From: Allobosea sp035944375
Lineage (GTDB): Bacteria; Pseudomonadota; Alphaproteobacteria; Rhizobiales; Beijerinckiaceae
Length of the DNA stretch: 64,000 nucleotides
Strand: one strand, 5' to 3'
Assembly (NCBI RefSeq): GCF_035944375.1
Contig: NZ_DASZBE010000007.1
The stretch's first letter is position 1. Every line of letters starts with the position of its first letter. Under the pieces are notes generated by a model. That model saw nothing but the letters and a program-made list of their open reading frames with translations, was not told where the DNA came from and did no database searches. Below, in pieces: positions 60,159-64,000 of this stretch. The translations under genes and the position numbers were made by a program.

Positions 60159-60833
60159 ATGTCGGATCTCGCGGGACTATTCGATGTCGAGATGCTCAAG
60201 GCGAAGCTCTATTCGGCGGTGCTCTCGGATGTGCTGGACCAGCTCGGCTCGCCGAACCAGGCGCTGAAGCCCTTCGTCAGGCCGCTCGACGAGGCCAGCG
60301 TCCTGTGCGGCTTCGCCCGCACCGGCCTCTACATGAAGCGCTATCACTTTCCCGAAGGCCACAATCCCTATGCCCTCGAAATGGACCTGATCGACAGTCT
60401 CGCACCGGGCGAGATCGCCGTGCTGGCTTGCGATGGTCCGACGGACCGGATTGCGCCCTGGGGTGAGCTGCTGACCACGGCCTCCATGGTGCGGGGCGCG
60501 GCCGGCTGCCTGACCGATGGTCTGGTGCGGGATGTGCGTCGCATCCGCGAGCTGAACTTTCCGCTCTTCCATGGCGGCATCGGCCCGCTCGACACCAAGG
60601 GCCGGGCCGAGATGATGGCCAAGGACGAGCCGGTCGAAGTCGCCGGTGCGCGGGTCGAGCCGGGCGATTTCATCTTCGGCGATGCCGATGGCGTCGTCGT
60701 GGTGCCCAAGCGCCTGTTTCGCGAGGCGGTGACGCTCGCACTCTCCAAGATCGAGGCGGAGGACACGACGCGCGACGAACTGCTGGCCGGAGCGAGCCTG
60801 CGCGTGGTTTTCGAGCGCCACGCCGTGCTCTAG
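60159..60833 (+). CDS. RraA-like / HMG aldolase family protein
   Basis: A 224-residue protein of the RraA/HMG aldolase fold. SDVLDQLG near the N-terminus and GCLTDGLVRDVRRIRELNFPLF are core motifs; GDFIFGDADGVVVVP is the C-terminal signature. The family has two roles, RNase E regulation (RraA) or aldol cleavage of 4-hydroxy-4-methyl-2-oxoglutarate. The R-D pair in VRDVRR fits an aldolase-like active site, so catabolism seems likelier. GGAGGGA precedes the ATG. Confidence 0.85.
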   Translation: MSDLAGLFDVEMLKAKLYSAVLSDVLDQLGSPNQALKPFVRPLDEASVLCGFARTGLYMKRYHFPEGHNPYALEMDLIDSLAPGEIAVLACDGPTDRIAPWGELLTTASMVRGAAGCLTDGLVRDVRRIRELNFPLFHGGIGPLDTKGRAEMMAKDEPVEVAGARVEPGDFIFGDADGVVVVPKRLFREAVTLALSKIEAEDTTRDELLAGASLRVVFERHAVL

Positions 60834-60893
60834 CGAACCTCCATGCTCGCTTCGATAACCGGCTAATCTGTTGATTCAATTGATTTTGTCGGC

Positions 60894-60905
60894 GCCGTTA
60901 ACGGC
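60894..60905. promoter_or_regulatory. 12-bp perfect palindrome upstream of the second chemoreceptor gene
   Basis: GCCGTTAACGGC is a perfect palindrome with a GTTAAC core, 56 bases before the ATG at 60962. A similar palindrome with an AACGTT core stands 55 bases before the first chemoreceptor gene. It may be an operator, or chance in a GC-rich setting. Confidence 0.4.
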
Positions 60906-60961
60906 TTGTTCGCTCGCAGCTGCGAGAGAGGCGCCAGCTTTTGCGATGGTGGCCTGCGACG

Positions 60962-62638
60962 ATGCGTAGACTGGGACTGACGGCCAAGATCACCCTGCTC
61001 TTCGCGCTCCTGAGCGTCGCGAGCGCTCTCGGCCTGGTCAGCGCGGTGCGGGGGTTCGACGCCGTCCGGCAGATCGACAAGGAGGGTCTCGAGAAGCTCG
61101 AGCTCGCCAACCGGGCGGCGCTGCTGACCAACCGTGTCACCTATGCCTCGCTGCTCAGCCGCTTCGAGGTGGGGGCGAGCGGCCGGGAGATCGGAGCCGC
61201 GCTCGATCAGCTCGACGGCGCGATCGGGCTGGTCGATTCTGCGCGCGAGAGCCTGATGGCGTCGCTGCCGGCCGCGATGCGGGAGGCCAATCCGACGCTC
61301 GATCCCAGCCTGAAGACCTTCATGTCCTTTCAGCGCGACATCGTCGAGATCGGCCGGAGCATCTCCGTGAAGGCGGCGCTGGTGGAGGCGGGGGCCGATG
61401 CCGCGCGGGAGAATGTCCGCCAGATCATCGTGACCACCTCCGCGATTCGCGACGAACTCGGCAATATGGCCCAGGACGCAACGCGGAGGGCAGCGGATCT
61501 CTCCGACACCGTCCGAATCCGAACGATCATGATCGCGCTGCTGCTGCCCGTCGCCGGTGGGTTTGCCGCGTTCCTGCTGCTCGGCGCCCATCTGACGCGG
61601 CCTCTGCGCGATCTGATGGCCGCGATCGAACGCGCCAGCACGTCGAACACGCTGATCGAGGTGCCCCATCAGGGCCGGGCGGACGAAGTCGGGCAGCTCG
61701 CCCGGACGGTGCGGGCCCTGAGCGAGGTTCGCGCCACGCTGGTGACGCGCGAGGCCGAGGCCGATCTCGCCCAGCAGACCCGCCAGGAGCGGACGCGCGA
61801 GCTGTACCGGATCGCCGATGAATTCGAGCAGCGGCTCGGCAGCTTGCTCGCGGAGATCGCGGGGTCGAGCGAGATCCTCCGCGTCGCCCTGCAGGATTCG
61901 GCGGTGCGGGTGCATCAGGTGTCACGCAGTGCCGAGACTGCCGCCTCGTCGGTCAGCGGTGCCGGCGCGGACGCTCAGGCCAGCACCGAGGCCGCGCTGC
62001 GGCTGGAGCAGGTGATCTTGCAGATCAACGCGGAAGTCCGCCGGGTCTCGGTGATGGCGACCGCCGCCACGCAGGAGGCCGCCGGGACCAGCGCACTGGT
62101 CGAGCGCCTGACCGACAACGCCGCCCAGATCCGCGACGTCGTCGGGATGATCGAGTCGATCGCGCGCCAGACCAATCTGCTGGCCCTGAACGCCACCATC
62201 GAGGCGGCCCGCGCCGGGGCCCATGGCCGGGGCTTTGCCGTCGTCGCGAACGAGGTCAAGGAACTGGCGGGCCAGACGGCGGTCGCGACGGGTCAGATCG
62301 TCGGCCGGATCTCGCTGGTCAACGAGGCGCTGTCGCATGCGGCCGGCGCGATCTCGGCGATCGCGGCCAGCGTCGGCGCGGTCGAGCAGACCAGCGCCGA
62401 GATCTCGACCATGGTCGGGTCGCAGACCGAGCTGCTCGGTTCGCTCGGGGAGACCGTCGCCCGCATCTCGGAGGTCACGGGGACGGCGGCCGGCGCCATG
62501 TCGGAGATCGCCATCGCCAATGCGCAGAGCGTGGCCCAGGCCGATATGGGCGCGGCGAGTGCCGGGGCGCTCGACGAGCGCATCGGCAGCCTGCAGCGCG
62601 AGGCGCTGGATTTCGTGCGCCGCCTGCGCGCGGCCTGA
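60962..62638 (+). CDS. Methyl-accepting chemotaxis protein
   Basis: A 558-residue chemoreceptor. Membrane helices at about 8-28 and 188-210 flank a periplasmic helical sensor of about 160 residues with no Cache features. HAMP (LRDLMAAIERA) and a cytoplasmic signalling domain follow, with the tip SIARQTNLLALNATIEAARAG. The ATG at 60962 starts just ahead of the first helix (LTAKITLLFALLSVASALG). No chemotaxis operon is nearby, so it would join the general array. Confidence 0.93.
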   Translation: MRRLGLTAKITLLFALLSVASALGLVSAVRGFDAVRQIDKEGLEKLELANRAALLTNRVTYASLLSRFEVGASGREIGAALDQLDGAIGLVDSARESLMASLPAAMREANPTLDPSLKTFMSFQRDIVEIGRSISVKAALVEAGADAARENVRQIIVTTSAIRDELGNMAQDATRRAADLSDTVRIRTIMIALLLPVAGGFAAFLLLGAHLTRPLRDLMAAIERASTSNTLIEVPHQGRADEVGQLARTVRALSEVRATLVTREAEADLAQQTRQERTRELYRIADEFEQRLGSLLAEIAGSSEILRVALQDSAVRVHQVSRSAETAASSVSGAGADAQASTEAALRLEQVILQINAEVRRVSVMATAATQEAAGTSALVERLTDNAAQIRDVVGMIESIARQTNLLALNATIEAARAGAHGRGFAVVANEVKELAGQTAVATGQIVGRISLVNEALSHAAGAISAIAASVGAVEQTSAEISTMVGSQTELLGSLGETVARISEVTGTAAGAMSEIAIANAQSVAQADMGAASAGALDERIGSLQREALDFVRRLRAA

Positions 62639-62718
62639 GCGGCCGGCGCCTTCGCGCTTGCCATCGCGGCGCGACTCGTCCCCATCTGCGGCATGACTTC
62701 CCTTTGCCGCATCGCCGC

Positions 62719-63810
62719 ATGAGCTGGTCCCCGCAACAGGATGCCGCGCTGAGCGCGGTCGCGCGCTGGCTGCAGGCCGGCGAGCCGCAGCTCTTCCGCC
62801 TGTTCGGCTATGCCGGCACGGGCAAGACCACGCTGGCGCGCCATATCGCCGAAGCCGTCGACGGCGATGTCGCGTTTGCCGCCTTCACCGGCAAGGCCGC
62901 GCTCGTGCTGCGCAACAAGGGCTGCGTCGGCGCGCAGACGATCCATTCGCTGATCTACCGCTCGCGCGGCGTCGACGAGGAAAGCCCGACCTTCGTGCTC
63001 AACCGCGAAAGCACGGCGGCCAAGGCCAAGCTGATCATCATCGACGAATGCTCGATGGTGGATGAGGATCTCGGCCGCGACCTGCTCTCCTTCGGCACGC
63101 CGGTGCTGGTGCTGGGCGATCCGGCGCAGCTGCCCCCGGTGAAGGGCGGCGGCTTCTTCACCGAGACCGACCCCGACATCATGCTGACCGAGGTTCACCG
63201 CCAGGCGGCCGACAATCCGATCGTGCGGATGTCGATGACGATCCGCGAGGGCGGGCGGCTGGATGTCGGCGACTACGGCCCCAGCCGCGTGATCCGCCGC
63301 AGCGAAGTCGATCCGCAGCTGGTGATGAGCGCCGACCAGGTTCTGGTCGGCATGAACAAGACGCGGCGCAACTACAATGCCCGGATGCGGCAGATCATGG
63401 GCCGCACAGAGACCGTGCCGGTCGCCGGCGAAAAGCTGGTCTGCCTGCGCAACGACAAGAGCAAGGGCCTGCTCAATGGCGGCTCCTGGATCGTGCAGGA
63501 GCTGAAGACGTCGAAGAAGGATCTCGTCACCATGCGGGTGACGCCGGAGGACGACCCCAACGCCAAGCCGGTCAAGGTTTCCGTGCTGCCGAACTTCTTC
63601 GACGGGACGGAGGAGGAGATCCCCTGGGAGCTGCGCAAGCATACCGACGAGTTCACCTTCGGCTACGCGCTCACCGTCCACAAGGCGCAGGGCTCGCAGT
63701 GGAACGACATCGTGCTGTTCGACGAGAGCTTCGCGTTCAGGGAGCACCGGGCTCGGTGGCTGTATACGGGGCTGACGCGGGCGGCGGAGACGATCACGGT
63801 GGTGGTTTGA
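62719..63810 (+). CDS. RecD-like ATP-dependent DNA helicase
   Basis: A 363-residue superfamily 1B helicase. Walker A is FGYAGTGKTTLA (about 29-40), motif II is IIIDECSMVDE, motif III is VLGDPAQLPPV, and near the C-terminus GYALTVHKAQGSQWNDIVLFDE and YTGLTRA form the UvrD_C_2 helicase block. It lacks the long N-terminal region of RecD2, so it is more like the compact Dda-type helicases. The ATG at 62719 starts MSWSPQQDAAL, typical for the family. Confidence 0.92.
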   Translation: MSWSPQQDAALSAVARWLQAGEPQLFRLFGYAGTGKTTLARHIAEAVDGDVAFAAFTGKAALVLRNKGCVGAQTIHSLIYRSRGVDEESPTFVLNRESTAAKAKLIIIDECSMVDEDLGRDLLSFGTPVLVLGDPAQLPPVKGGGFFTETDPDIMLTEVHRQAADNPIVRMSMTIREGGRLDVGDYGPSRVIRRSEVDPQLVMSADQVLVGMNKTRRNYNARMRQIMGRTETVPVAGEKLVCLRNDKSKGLLNGGSWIVQELKTSKKDLVTMRVTPEDDPNAKPVKVSVLPNFFDGTEEEIPWELRKHTDEFTFGYALTVHKAQGSQWNDIVLFDESFAFREHRARWLYTGLTRAAETITVVV

Positions 63811-63831
63811 GTTGGATCGCCTGAACCGGCG

Positions 63832-63863
63832 CGTCATCCTGGGGCGACCGAAGGTCGGCCCGG
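63832..63863. repeat. Partial REP-like palindrome beside the IS110 end
   Basis: CGTCATCC leads into GGGGCGACC and GGTCGGCCC around GAA, matching the layout of this window's other elements on its left half, but the expected closing GGATGACG is absent. About 20 bases further on lies the IS110 transposase stop. Confidence 0.6.
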
Positions 63864-63883
63864 CAACTGTGTTGATGCGCGTG

Positions 63884-64000
63884 TCATGGCTGGAAGGCGG
63901 TCTTGGTTTTGACCATGGCGTTGAGCACGGTGAGGAGCTTTCTGGCGACGGCGATGATGGCGACCTTGGTCGCGGCGGATCGTGCTTTGACGGATGTGTA
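63884..64000 (-). CDS. IS110-family transposase, C-terminal end (runs off window)
   Basis: The last 38 codons are visible on the minus strand: VKARSAATKVAIIAVARKLLTVLNAMVK ends with TKTAFQP and a stop at 63884. ARKLLTVLNAMVK is the characteristic C-terminal helix of IS110/IS116/IS902 transposases, the DEDD-type recombinases that use a bridge RNA. The rest lies outside the window. No inverted repeats are expected for this family. Confidence 0.8.
   Translation of the reverse strand, partial: YTSVKARSAATKVAIIAVARKLLTVLNAMVKTKTAFQP

Noticed and set aside
1..64000. CRISPR arrays, tRNA or rRNA genes, prophage or conjugation genes
   Set aside because: No regularly spaced direct repeats, no tRNA-like cloverleaf or rRNA stretches, and no structural phage or transfer genes were found by reading both strands.

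Overview
The window is about 66-67% GC by eye, gene-dense, and reads as chromosomal DNA of an alphaproteobacterium of the order Hyphomicrobiales (Rhizobiales). A Bosea-like genus is my best guess. This rests on the Omp25/31-type porin, UbiK, the lgt / COG1565 methyltransferase / pgeF run, the rplY-pth-ychF-MaoC neighbourhood, HisKA_2-type kinases, TRAP transporters and GC-rich REP-like palindromes. The genus is inference. I saw no tRNA, rRNA, CRISPR array, prophage or plasmid functions.

Layout. 1-5.4 kb (minus strand): a TRAP receptor, a ketopantoate-reductase-like enzyme, an FMN 2-hydroxyacid oxidase, a double-hotdog MaoC protein and YchF. 5.4-12.1 kb (minus): a PIN-type toxin-antitoxin pair, a decayed gene remnant, pth, rplY, a GAF-GGDEF-EAL protein, and prs-queC-yhhQ. 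12.2-18.4 kb: a lipoprotein, ubiK, a YbjN protein, proC, a TetR regulator, a Cache chemoreceptor and a CsaA-like protein. 18.4-22.9 kb: higBA, an EnvZ/OmpR-type pair under a MarR regulator, and divergent ilvE. 22.9-27.7 kb: a DUF1176 protein, moaE, moaD, pgsA and uvrC. 27.7-36.9 kb: a CPT-like kinase, a frameshifted MDR oxidoreductase, two toxin-antitoxin pairs, lgt, a frameshifted COG1565 methyltransferase, pgeF, an isomerase, a pteridine-reductase-like SDR, a glycosyltransferase and a porin. 37-43.9 kb: GST, rlmJ, RNase T2, an FMN-flavoprotein, an iron alcohol dehydrogenase, a DMT exporter and an ArsR/SRPBCC pair. 43.9-51.1 kb: a signalling island of six genes. 51.1-58.5 kb: a MarR-like protein, TRAP dctPQM and a divergent HyuA-HyuB fusion. 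58.5-64 kb: vapBC, an SDR, an RraA-like protein, a chemoreceptor, a RecD-like helicase and the end of an IS110-family transposase.

Themes. Five toxin-antitoxin modules lie within 54 kb. REP-like palindromes sit in at least six intergenic gaps. Two related palindromes lie inside genes: one is in frame in uvrC, the other accompanies a frameshift in the COG1565 gene. A palindrome also abuts the IS110 end. The best candidates for something new are (a) an HD-GYP regulator / cysteine-free molybdopterin-fold protein / hybrid kinase operon at 43.9-47.7 kb, and (b) a translationally coupled operon at 48.1-51.1 kb encoding a CHASE3 kinase, a lone receiver and a receiver-HisKA_2 kinase. The TRAP system at 51.8-54.7 kb is divergent from an oxoprolinase/hydantoinase-like enzyme, with a promoter overlapping an inverted repeat between them, so the two probably serve one substrate.
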